Shown: positions 1-11,602 of the stretch, piece after piece | How the letters are laid out: each line of letters opens with the position of its first letter | How positions within the stretch are numbered: the first letter of the stretch is position 1 | Assembly (NCBI GenBank): GCA_958496175.1 | Contig: OY292280.1 | Location: 19,096,001-19,160,000, forward strand | Source: Sisyra terminalis | Taxonomy: Eukaryota > Arthropoda > Insecta > Neuroptera > Sisyridae | Length of the DNA: 64,000 bases | Reading direction: 5' to 3' | Translations under genes and position numbers: made by a program | The notes under the pieces: generated by a model | Databases searched by the model: none | Told to the model about the DNA's origin: nothing | What the model saw: only the letters and a program-made list of their open reading frames with translations

Positions 1-144
1 TATTTGCGGTTATTTTTGCGGATATCATTGCGGTTATTTTGCGGTAATATTTGCGGTTATTTTTGCGGATATTATTGCGGTTATTTTGCTGTAATATTTG
101 CGGTTATTTTTGCGGATATTATTGCGGTTATTTTTGCGGTTATT

Positions 145-2251
145 TTTGCGGTTATTTTTGCGGATATCATTGCGGTTATTTTGCGGTGATATTTGCGGTT
201 ATTTTTGCGGATATCATTGCGGTTATTTTTGCGGATATCATTGCGGTTATTTTGCGGTGATATTTGCGGTTATTTTTGCGGATATCATTGCGGTTATTTT
301 TGCGGATATTATTGCGGTTATTTTTGCGGATATTATTGCGGTTATTTTTGCGGATATCATTGCGGTTATTTTGCGGTAACATTTGCGGTTATTTTCGCGG
401 ATATTATTGCGGTTATTTTTGCGGATATCATTGCGGTTATTTTGCGGTAACATTTGCGGTTATTTTTGCGGATATTATTGCGGTTATTTTTGCGGATATC
501 ATTGCGGATATTTTGCGGTGATATTTGCGGTTATTTTTGCGGATATCATTGCGGTTATTTTGCGGTGATATTTGCGGTTATTTTTGCGGATATCATTGCG
601 GTTATTTTGCGGTGATATTTGCGGTTATTTTTGCGGATATCATTGCGGTTATTTAGCGGTAATATTTGCGGATATTTTTGCGGATATTATTGCGGTTATT
701 TTGCTGTAATATTTGCGGTTAATTTTGCGGATATCATTGCGGTTATTTTTGCGGATATTATTGCGGTTATTTTTGCGGATATCATTGCGGTTATTTTGCG
801 GAGATATTTGCGGTTATTTTTGCGGATATCAGTGCGGTTATTTTTGCGGATATTATTGCGGTTATTTTTGCGGTTATTTTTGCGGTTATTTTTGCGGATA
901 TCATTGCGGTTATTTTGCGGTAACATTTGCGGTTATTTTTGCGGATATTATTGCGGTTATTTTTGCGGATATCATTGCGGTTATTTTGCGGAGATATTTG
1001 AGGTTATTTTTGCGGATATCATTGCGGTTATTTTGCGGTGATATTTGCGGTTATTTTTGCGGATATCATTGCGGTTATTTTGCTGTAATATTTGCGGTTA
1101 ATTTTGCGGATATTATTGCGGTTATTTTTGCGGATATCATTGCGGTTATTTTTGCGGATATCATTGCGGTTATTTTGCTGTAATATTTGCGGTTAATTTT
1201 GCGGATATCATTGCGGTTATTTTTGCGGATATTATTGCGGTTATTTTTGCGGATATCATGGCGGTTATTTTGCGGTGATATTTGCGGTTATTTTTGCGGA
1301 TATCATTGCGGTTATTTTGCTGTAATATTTGCGGTTAATTTTGCGGATATTATTGCGGTTATTTTTGCGGATATTATTGCGGTTATTTTTGCGGATATCA
1401 TTGCGGTTAATTTTGCGGATATTATTGCGGTTATTTTTGCGGATATCATTGCGGATATTTTTGCGGATATCATTGCGGTTAATTTGCGGGGATATTTGCG
1501 GTTATTTTTGCGGATATTATTGCGGTTATTTTTGCGGATATTATTGCGGTTATTTTTGCGGATATCATTGCGGTTATTTTGCGGTGATATTTGCGGTTAT
1601 TTTTGCGGATATCATTGCGGTTAATTTGCGGTGATATTTGCGGTTATTATTGCGGATATCATTGCGGTTATTTTGCGGTGATATTTGCGGTTATTTTTGC
1701 GGATATCATTGCGGTTATTTTGCGGTAATATTTGCGGTTATTTTTGCGGATATTATTGCGGTTGTTTTGCTGTAATATTTGCGGTTAATTTTGCGGATAT
1801 CATTGCGGTTATTTTTGCGGATATTATTGCGGTTATTTTTGCGGATATCATTGCGGTTATTTTGCGGTGATATTTGCGGTTATTTTTTCGGATATCATTG
1901 CGGTTATTTTTGCGGATATCATTGCGGTTAATTTGCGGGGATATTTGCGGTTATTTTTGCGGATATCATTGCGGTTATTTTGCGGTGATATTTGCGGTTA
2001 TTATTGCGGATATCATTGCGGTTATTTAGCTGTAATATTTGCGGTTATTTTTGCGGATATTATTGCGGTTATTTTAGCGGATATCATTGCGGTTATTTTT
2101 GCGGATATTATTGCGGTTATTTTTGCGGATATCATTGCGGTTATTTTTGCGGATATCATTGCGGTTAATTTGCGGGGATATTTGCGGTTATTTTTGCGGA
2201 TATTATTGCGGTTATTTTTGCGGATATTATTGCGGTTATTTTTGCGGATAT
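145..2251 (+). repeat. HOR block L-I, copy 1
   Basis: This 2.1-kb stretch recurs at 3569-5675, offset 3424 bp. Shared markers include TTATTTTCGCGG near 392, a tandem run of three a-monomers near 857-896, ATCAGTGCGG near 829, ATCATGGCGG near 1257 and TTTTTTCGG near 1886. The one difference I noticed is G614 versus A4038. The match begins at 145 and ends at 2251, where copy 1 continues with b-monomers ending TTAT and copy 2 with TCAT. A third copy of 407-2251 lies at 7586-9430. Confidence 0.85.
146..598 (+). repeat. 453-bp segment shared in inverted orientation with the right arm
   Basis: By eye this segment is the exact reverse complement of 48145-48597. It carries the diagnostic TTTTCGCGG (top strand, near 392) and the b-type half unit GCGGATATTTTGCGG (near 506), which appear on the right as ATCCGCGAAAATAACC and CAAAATATCCGC. 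The match ends where the left has TGCGG (C599) and the right has TGTGG. It begins where the left has three consecutive a-monomers. A second left copy is 3570-4022. Further right-arm copies, with at most small changes, are at about 50982-51434, 52647-53099 and 59911-60363. Confidence 0.85.
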
Positions 2252-3568
2252 TATTGCGGTTATTTTTGCGGATATTATTGCGGTTATTTTTGCGGATATC
2301 ATTGCGGTTATTTTTGCGGATATCATTGCGGTTAATTTGCGGGGATATTTGAGGTTATTTTTGCGGATATTATTGCGGTTATTTTTGCGGATATTATTGC
2401 GGTTATTTTTGCGGATATCATTGCGGTTATTTTTGCGGATATTATTGCGGTTATTTTTGCGGATATCATTGCGGTTATTTTTGCGGATATCATTGCGGTT
2501 AATTTGCGGGGATATTTGAGGTTATTTTTGCGGATATTATTGCGGTTATTTTGCTGTAATATTTGCGGTTAATTTTGCGGATATTATTGCGGTTATTTTT
2601 GCGGATATTATTGCGGTTATTTTTGCGGATATCATTGCGGTTATTTTTGCGGATATCATTGCGGTTAATTTGCGGGGATATTTGAGGTTATTTTTGCGGA
2701 TATTATTGCGGTTATTTTTGCGGATATTATTGCGGTTATTTTGCTGTAATATTTGCGGTTAATTTTGCGGATATCATTGCGGTTATTTTTGCGGATATTA
2801 TTGCGGTTATTTTTGCGGATATCATTGCGGTTATTTTTGCGGATATCATTGCGGTTAATTTGCGGGGATATTTGAGGTTATTTTTGCGGATATTATTGCG
2901 GTTATTTTTGCGGATATTATTGCGGTTATTTTTGCGGATATCATTGCGGTTATTTTGCGGTGATATTTGCGGTTATTTTTGCGTATATCATTGCGGTTAT
3001 TTTGCGGTGATATTTGCGGTTATTATTGCGGATATCATTGCGGTTATTTTGCGGTGATATTTGCGGTTATTTTTGCGGATATCATTGCGGTTATTTTGCG
3101 GTAATATTTGCGGTTATTTTTGCGGATATTATTGCGGTTATTTTGCTGTAATATTTGCGGTTAATTTTGCGGATATCATTGCGGTTATTTTTGCGGATAT
3201 TATTGCGGTTATTTTTGCGGATATCATTGCGGTTATTTTGCGGTGATATTTGCGGTTATTTTTGCGGATATCATTGCGGTTATTTTGCGGTAATATTTGC
3301 GGTTATTTTTGCGGATATTATTGCGGTTATTTTGCTGTAATATTTGCGGTTAATTTTGCGGATATCATTGCGGTTATTTTTGCGGATATTATTGCGGTTA
3401 TTTTTGCGGATATTATTGCGGTTATTTTTGCGGATATCATTGCGGTTATTTTGCGGTAACAATTGCGGTTATTTTTGCGGATATTATTGCGGTTATTTTT
3501 GCGGATATCATTGTGGTGATATTTGCGGTTATTTTTGCGGATATCATTGCGGTTATTTTGCGGTGATA
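2252..3568 (+). repeat. Irregular array between HOR L-I copies, with a GGGG-variant cluster
   Basis: There is no gene in this interval. The variant TTTGCGGGGATATTTGAGG occurs four times, with its GGGG starting at 2341, 2508, 2673 and 2863. The spacings of 167, 165 and 190 bp are all sums of 24- and 23-bp units. Near its end a 189-bp segment (from about 3061) is repeated directly (from about 3250). Local amplification of one variant unit by unequal exchange explains both patterns. Confidence 0.8.
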
Positions 3569-5675
3569 TTTGCGGTTATTTTTGCGGATATCATTGCGGT
3601 TATTTTGCGGTGATATTTGCGGTTATTTTTGCGGATATCATTGCGGTTATTTTTGCGGATATCATTGCGGTTATTTTGCGGTGATATTTGCGGTTATTTT
3701 TGCGGATATCATTGCGGTTATTTTTGCGGATATTATTGCGGTTATTTTTGCGGATATTATTGCGGTTATTTTTGCGGATATCATTGCGGTTATTTTGCGG
3801 TAACATTTGCGGTTATTTTCGCGGATATTATTGCGGTTATTTTTGCGGATATCATTGCGGTTATTTTGCGGTAACATTTGCGGTTATTTTTGCGGATATT
3901 ATTGCGGTTATTTTTGCGGATATCATTGCGGATATTTTGCGGTGATATTTGCGGTTATTTTTGCGGATATCATTGCGGTTATTTTGCGGTGATATTTGCG
4001 GTTATTTTTGCGGATATCATTGCGGTTATTTTGCGGTAATATTTGCGGTTATTTTTGCGGATATCATTGCGGTTATTTAGCGGTAATATTTGCGGATATT
4101 TTTGCGGATATTATTGCGGTTATTTTGCTGTAATATTTGCGGTTAATTTTGCGGATATCATTGCGGTTATTTTTGCGGATATTATTGCGGTTATTTTTGC
4201 GGATATCATTGCGGTTATTTTGCGGAGATATTTGCGGTTATTTTTGCGGATATCAGTGCGGTTATTTTTGCGGATATTATTGCGGTTATTTTTGCGGTTA
4301 TTTTTGCGGTTATTTTTGCGGATATCATTGCGGTTATTTTGCGGTAACATTTGCGGTTATTTTTGCGGATATTATTGCGGTTATTTTTGCGGATATCATT
4401 GCGGTTATTTTGCGGAGATATTTGAGGTTATTTTTGCGGATATCATTGCGGTTATTTTGCGGTGATATTTGCGGTTATTTTTGCGGATATCATTGCGGTT
4501 ATTTTGCTGTAATATTTGCGGTTAATTTTGCGGATATTATTGCGGTTATTTTTGCGGATATCATTGCGGTTATTTTTGCGGATATCATTGCGGTTATTTT
4601 GCTGTAATATTTGCGGTTAATTTTGCGGATATCATTGCGGTTATTTTTGCGGATATTATTGCGGTTATTTTTGCGGATATCATGGCGGTTATTTTGCGGT
4701 GATATTTGCGGTTATTTTTGCGGATATCATTGCGGTTATTTTGCTGTAATATTTGCGGTTAATTTTGCGGATATTATTGCGGTTATTTTTGCGGATATTA
4801 TTGCGGTTATTTTTGCGGATATCATTGCGGTTAATTTTGCGGATATTATTGCGGTTATTTTTGCGGATATCATTGCGGATATTTTTGCGGATATCATTGC
4901 GGTTAATTTGCGGGGATATTTGCGGTTATTTTTGCGGATATTATTGCGGTTATTTTTGCGGATATTATTGCGGTTATTTTTGCGGATATCATTGCGGTTA
5001 TTTTGCGGTGATATTTGCGGTTATTTTTGCGGATATCATTGCGGTTAATTTGCGGTGATATTTGCGGTTATTATTGCGGATATCATTGCGGTTATTTTGC
5101 GGTGATATTTGCGGTTATTTTTGCGGATATCATTGCGGTTATTTTGCGGTAATATTTGCGGTTATTTTTGCGGATATTATTGCGGTTGTTTTGCTGTAAT
5201 ATTTGCGGTTAATTTTGCGGATATCATTGCGGTTATTTTTGCGGATATTATTGCGGTTATTTTTGCGGATATCATTGCGGTTATTTTGCGGTGATATTTG
5301 CGGTTATTTTTTCGGATATCATTGCGGTTATTTTTGCGGATATCATTGCGGTTAATTTGCGGGGATATTTGCGGTTATTTTTGCGGATATCATTGCGGTT
5401 ATTTTGCGGTGATATTTGCGGTTATTATTGCGGATATCATTGCGGTTATTTAGCTGTAATATTTGCGGTTATTTTTGCGGATATTATTGCGGTTATTTTA
5501 GCGGATATCATTGCGGTTATTTTTGCGGATATTATTGCGGTTATTTTTGCGGATATCATTGCGGTTATTTTTGCGGATATCATTGCGGTTAATTTGCGGG
5601 GATATTTGCGGTTATTTTTGCGGATATTATTGCGGTTATTTTTGCGGATATTATTGCGGTTATTTTTGCGGATAT
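3569..5675 (+). repeat. HOR block L-I, copy 2
   Basis: Near-identical to 145-2251. From 3831 onward it is also the first part of the longer block L-II (3831-7363), so two duplication events with different endpoints overlap here. The inverted-shared 453-bp segment lies at 3570-4022. A4038 separates this copy from both the first copy (G614) and the third (G7793). Confidence 0.85.
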
Positions 5676-7363
5676 CATTGCGGTTATTTTGCGGTGATAT
5701 TTGCGGTTATTTTTGCGGATATCATTGCGGTTATTTTGCGGTGATATTTGCGGTTATTATTGCGGATATCATTGCGGTTATTTTGCGGTGATATTTGCGG
5801 TTATTTTTGCGGATATCATTGCGGTTATTTTGCGGTAATATTTGCGGTTATTTTTGCGGATATTATTGCGGTTATTTTGCTGTAATATTTGCGGTTAATT
5901 TTGCGGATATCATTGCGGTTATTTTTGCGGATATTATTGCGGTTATTTTTGCGGATATCATTGCGGTTATTTTTGCGGATATCATTGCGGTTAATTTGCG
6001 GGGATATTTGAGGTTATTTTTGCGGATATTATTGCGGTTATTTTTGCGGATATTATTGCGGTTATTTTTGCGGATATCATTGCGGTTATTTTGCGGTGAT
6101 ATTTGCGGTTATTTTTGCGTATATCATTGCGGTTATTTTGCGGTGATATTTGCGGTTATTATTGCGGATATCATTGCGGTTATTTTGCGGTGATATTTGC
6201 GGTTATTTTTGCGGATATCATTGCGGTTATTTTGCGGTAACATTTGCGGTTATTTTTGCGGATATTATTGCGGTTATTTTTGCGGATATCATTGCGGTTA
6301 TTTTGCGGTGATATTTGCGGTTATTTTTGCGGATATCATTGCGGTTATTTTGCGGTGATATTTGCGGTTATTTTTGCGGATATCATTGCGGTTATTTTGC
6401 GGTGATATTTGCGGTTATTTTTGCGGATATCATTGCGGTTATTTAGCGGTAATATTTGCGGATATTTTTGCGGATATTATTGCGGTTATTTTGCTGTAAT
6501 ATTTGCGGTTAATTTTGCGGATATCATTGCGGTTATTTTTGCGGATATTATTGCGGTTATTTTTGCGGATATCATTGCGGTTATTTTGCGGTAACATTTG
6601 CGGTTATTTTTGCGGATATTATTGCGGTTATTTTTGCGGATATCATTGCGGTTATTTTGCGGAGATATTTGAGGTTATTTTTGCGGATATCATTGCGGTT
6701 ATTTTGCGGTGATATTTGCGGTTATTTTTGCGGATATCATTGCGGTTATTTTGCTGTAATATTTGCGGTTAATTTTGCGGATATTATTGCGGTTATTTTT
6801 GCGGATATCATTGCGGTTATTTTGCGGTAACATTTGCGGTTATTTTTGCGGATATTATTGCGGTTATTTTTGCGGATATCATTGCGGTTATTTTGCGGTG
6901 ATATTTGCGGTTATTTTTGCGGATATCATTGCGGTTATTTTGCGGAGATATTTGCGGTTATTTTTGCGGATATCAATGCGGTTATTTTGCGGTAATATTT
7001 GCGGTTATTTTTGCGGATATCATTGCGGTTAATTTGCGGTAATATTTGCGGTTATTATGCGGGTATTATTGCGGTTATTTTTGCGGATATCATTGCGGTT
7101 ATTTTGCTGTAATATTTGCGGTTATTTTTGCGGATATCATTGCGGTTATTTTGCGGTAATATTTGCGGTTATTTTTGCGGATATTATTGCGGTTATTTTG
7201 CGGTAACATTTGCGGTTATTTTTGCGGATATTATAGCGGTTATTTTTGCGGATATCATTGCGGTTATTTTGTGGTGATATTTGAGGTTATTTTTGCGGAT
7301 ATCATTGCGGTTATTTTGCGGTGATATTTGCGGTTATTTTTGCGGATATCATTGCGGTTATTT
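3831..7363 (+). repeat. HOR block L-II, copy 1 (3,533 bp)
   Basis: Matches 7586-11118 at an offset of 3755 bp. Shared rare markers include TTATTATGCGGGTATTATTGCGG near 7050, ATCAATGCGG near 6972, TTATAGCGG near 7232 and TTTTGTGGTGATATTTGAGG near 7269. The match starts at 3831, just after copy 1 carries a b-monomer and copy 2 carries TGCTGTAAT. It ends at 7363, where this copy continues TTTGCGGTAAC and the other continues AGCTGTAAT. An internal 257-bp repeat (6903-7159 and 7373-7629, spacing 470 bp = 10 x 47) straddles the 3' boundary. Confidence 0.85.
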
Positions 7364-7585
7364 TGCGGTAACATTTGCGGTTATTTTTGCGGATATCATT
7401 GCGGTTATTTTGCGGAGATATTTGCGGTTATTTTTGCGGATATCAATGCGGTTATTTTGCGGTAATATTTGCGGTTATTTTTGCGGATATCATTGCGGTT
7501 AATTTGCGGTAATATTTGCGGTTATTATGCGGGTATTATTGCGGTTATTTTTGCGGATATCATTGCGGTTATTTTGCTGTAATAT
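7364..7585 (+). repeat. Linker array between L-II copies
   Basis: Ordinary satellite units. Most of it (7373 onward) belongs to the second member of the 257-bp repeat pair 6903-7159/7373-7629, so the linker itself derives from the end of L-II copy 1. Both pair members contain ATCAATGCGG and TTATTATGCGGG. Confidence 0.75.
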
Positions 7586-10500
7586 TTGCGGTTATTTTTG
7601 CGGATATCATTGCGGTTATTTTGCGGTAACATTTGCGGTTATTTTTGCGGATATTATTGCGGTTATTTTTGCGGATATCATTGCGGATATTTTGCGGTGA
7701 TATTTGCGGTTATTTTTGCGGATATCATTGCGGTTATTTTGCGGTGATATTTGCGGTTATTTTTGCGGATATCATTGCGGTTATTTTGCGGTGATATTTG
7801 CGGTTATTTTTGCGGATATCATTGCGGTTATTTAGCGGTAATATTTGCGGATATTTTTGCGGATATTATTGCGGTTATTTTGCTGTAATATTTGCGGTTA
7901 ATTTTGCGGATATCATTGCGGTTATTTTTGCGGATATTATTGCGGTTATTTTTGCGGATATCATTGCGGTTATTTTGCGGAGATATTTGCGGTTATTTTT
8001 GCGGATATCAGTGCGGTTATTTTTGCGGATATTATTGCGGTTATTTTTGCGGTTATTTTTGCGGTTATTTTTGCGGATATCATTGCGGTTATTTTGCGGT
8101 AACATTTGCGGTTATTTTTGCGGATATTATTGCGGTTATTTTTGCGGATATCATTGCGGTTATTTTGCGGAGATATTTGAGGTTATTTTTGCGGATATCA
8201 TTGCGGTTATTTTGCGGTGATATTTGCGGTTATTTTTGCGGATATCATTGCGGTTATTTTGCTGTAATATTTGCGGTTAATTTTGCGGATATTATTGCGG
8301 TTATTTTTGCGGATATCATTGCGGTTATTTTTGCGGATATCATTGCGGTTATTTTGCTGTAATATTTGCGGTTAATTTTGCGGATATCATTGCGGTTATT
8401 TTTGCGGATATTATTGCGGTTATTTTTGCGGATATCATGGCGGTTATTTTGCGGTGATATTTGCGGTTATTTTTGCGGATATCATTGCGGTTATTTTGCT
8501 GTAATATTTGCGGTTAATTTTGCGGATATTATTGCGGTTATTTTTGCGGATATTATTGCGGTTATTTTTGCGGATATCATTGCGGTTAATTTTGCGGATA
8601 TTATTGCGGTTATTTTTGCGGATATCATTGCGGATATTTTTGCGGATATCATTGCGGTTAATTTGCGGGGATATTTGCGGTTATTTTTGCGGATATTATT
8701 GCGGTTATTTTTGCGGATATTATTGCGGTTATTTTTGCGGATATCATTGCGGTTATTTTGCGGTGATATTTGCGGTTATTTTTGCGGATATCATTGCGGT
8801 TAATTTGCGGTGATATTTGCGGTTATTATTGCGGATATCATTGCGGTTATTTTGCGGTGATATTTGCGGTTATTTTTGCGGATATCATTGCGGTTATTTT
8901 GCGGTAATATTTGCGGTTATTTTTGCGGATATTATTGCGGTTGTTTTGCTGTAATATTTGCGGTTAATTTTGCGGATATCATTGCGGTTATTTTTGCGGA
9001 TATTATTGCGGTTATTTTTGCGGATATCATTGCGGTTATTTTGCGGTGATATTTGCGGTTATTTTTTCGGATATCATTGCGGTTATTTTTGCGGATATCA
9101 TTGCGGTTAATTTGCGGGGATATTTGCGGTTATTTTTGCGGATATCATTGCGGTTATTTTGCGGTGATATTTGCGGTTATTATTGCGGATATCATTGCGG
9201 TTATTTAGCTGTAATATTTGCGGTTATTTTTGCGGATATTATTGCGGTTATTTTAGCGGATATCATTGCGGTTATTTTTGCGGATATTATTGCGGTTATT
9301 TTTGCGGATATCATTGCGGTTATTTTTGCGGATATCATTGCGGTTAATTTGCGGGGATATTTGCGGTTATTTTTGCGGATATTATTGCGGTTATTTTTGC
9401 GGATATTATTGCGGTTATTTTTGCGGATATCATTGCGGTTATTTTGCGGTGATATTTGCGGTTATTTTTGCGGATATCATTGCGGTTATTTTGCGGTGAT
9501 ATTTGCGGTTATTATTGCGGATATCATTGCGGTTATTTTGCGGTGATATTTGCGGTTATTTTTGCGGATATCATTGCGGTTATTTTGCGGTAATATTTGC
9601 GGTTATTTTTGCGGATATTATTGCGGTTATTTTGCTGTAATATTTGCGGTTAATTTTGCGGATATCATTGCGGTTATTTTTGCGGATATTATTGCGGTTA
9701 TTTTTGCGGATATCATTGCGGTTATTTTTGCGGATATCATTGCGGTTAATTTGCGGGGATATTTGAGGTTATTTTTGCGGATATTATTGCGGTTATTTTT
9801 GCGGATATTATTGCGGTTATTTTTGCGGATATCATTGCGGTTATTTTGCGGTGATATTTGCGGTTATTTTTGCGTATATCATTGCGGTTATTTTGCGGTG
9901 ATATTTGCGGTTATTATTGCGGATATCATTGCGGTTATTTTGCGGTGATATTTGCGGTTATTTTTGCGGATATCATTGCGGTTATTTTGCGGTAACATTT
10001 GCGGTTATTTTTGCGGATATTATTGCGGTTATTTTTGCGGATATCATTGCGGTTATTTTGCGGTGATATTTGCGGTTATTTTTGCGGATATCATTGCGGT
10101 TATTTTGCGGTGATATTTGCGGTTATTTTTGCGGATATCATTGCGGTTATTTTGCGGTGATATTTGCGGTTATTTTTGCGGATATCATTGCGGTTATTTA
10201 GCGGTAATATTTGCGGATATTTTTGCGGATATTATTGCGGTTATTTTGCTGTAATATTTGCGGTTAATTTTGCGGATATCATTGCGGTTATTTTTGCGGA
10301 TATTATTGCGGTTATTTTTGCGGATATCATTGCGGTTATTTTGCGGTAACATTTGCGGTTATTTTTGCGGATATTATTGCGGTTATTTTTGCGGATATCA
10401 TTGCGGTTATTTTGCGGAGATATTTGAGGTTATTTTTGCGGATATCATTGCGGTTATTTTGCGGTGATATTTGCGGTTATTTTTGCGGATATCATTGCGG

Positions 10501-11118
10501 TTATTTTGCTGTAATATTTGCGGTTAATTTTGCGGATATTATTGCGGTTATTTTTGCGGATATCATTGCGGTTATTTTGCGGTAACATTTGCGGTTATTT
10601 TTGCGGATATTATTGCGGTTATTTTTGCGGATATCATTGCGGTTATTTTGCGGTGATATTTGCGGTTATTTTTGCGGATATCATTGCGGTTATTTTGCGG
10701 AGATATTTGCGGTTATTTTTGCGGATATCAATGCGGTTATTTTGCGGTAATATTTGCGGTTATTTTTGCGGATATCATTGCGGTTAATTTGCGGTAATAT
10801 TTGCGGTTATTATGCGGGTATTATTGCGGTTATTTTTGCGGATATCATTGCGGTTATTTTGCTGTAATATTTGCGGTTATTTTTGCGGATATCATTGCGG
10901 TTATTTTGCGGTAATATTTGCGGTTATTTTTGCGGATATTATTGCGGTTATTTTGCGGTAACATTTGCGGTTATTTTTGCGGATATTATAGCGGTTATTT
11001 TTGCGGATATCATTGCGGTTATTTTGTGGTGATATTTGAGGTTATTTTTGCGGATATCATTGCGGTTATTTTGCGGTGATATTTGCGGTTATTTTTGCGG
11101 ATATCATTGCGGTTATTT
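7586..11118 (+). repeat. HOR block L-II, copy 2 (3,533 bp)
   Basis: A direct repeat of 3831-7363. The part 7586-9430 is also the third copy of the 407-2251 sequence. G7793 agrees with the first copy (G614) and not the second (A4038). The copy ends at 11118 and the array jumps there to sequence equivalent to 9207 onward. Confidence 0.85.
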
Positions 11119-11547
11119 AGCTGTAATATTTGCGGTTATTTTTGCGGATATTATTGCGGTTATTTTAGCGGATATCATTGCGGTTATTTTTGCGGATATT
11201 ATTGCGGTTATTTTTGCGGATATCATTGCGGTTATTTTTGCGGATATCATTGTGGTTAATTTGCGGGGATATTTGCGGTTATTTTTGCGGATATTATTGC
11301 GGTTATTTTTGCGGATATTATTGCGGTTATTTTTGCGGATATCATTGCGGTTATTTTGCGGTGATATTTGCGGTTATTTTTGCGGATATCATTGCGGTTA
11401 TTTTGCGGTGATATTTGCGGTTATTATTGCGGATATCATTGCGGTTATTTTGCGGTGATATTTGCGGTTATTTTTGCGGATATCATTGCGGTTATTTTGC
11501 GGTAATATTTGCGGTTATTTTTGCGGATATTATTGCGGTTATTTTGC
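11119..11547 (+). repeat. Segment re-copied from within L-II copy 2
   Basis: Equivalent to 9207-9635 at an offset of 1912 bp, beginning AGCTGTAATATT and including TTATTTTAGCGG. One difference was seen: T11253 against C9341, a CpG to TpG change. The 24 bases before the switch (11095-11118) match both possible sources, which is the expected homology tract for an exchange between misaligned copies. Confidence 0.8.
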
Positions 11548-11602
11548 GGTGATATTTGCGGTTATTTTTGCGGATATCATTGCGGTTATTTTGCGGTAAT
11601 AT

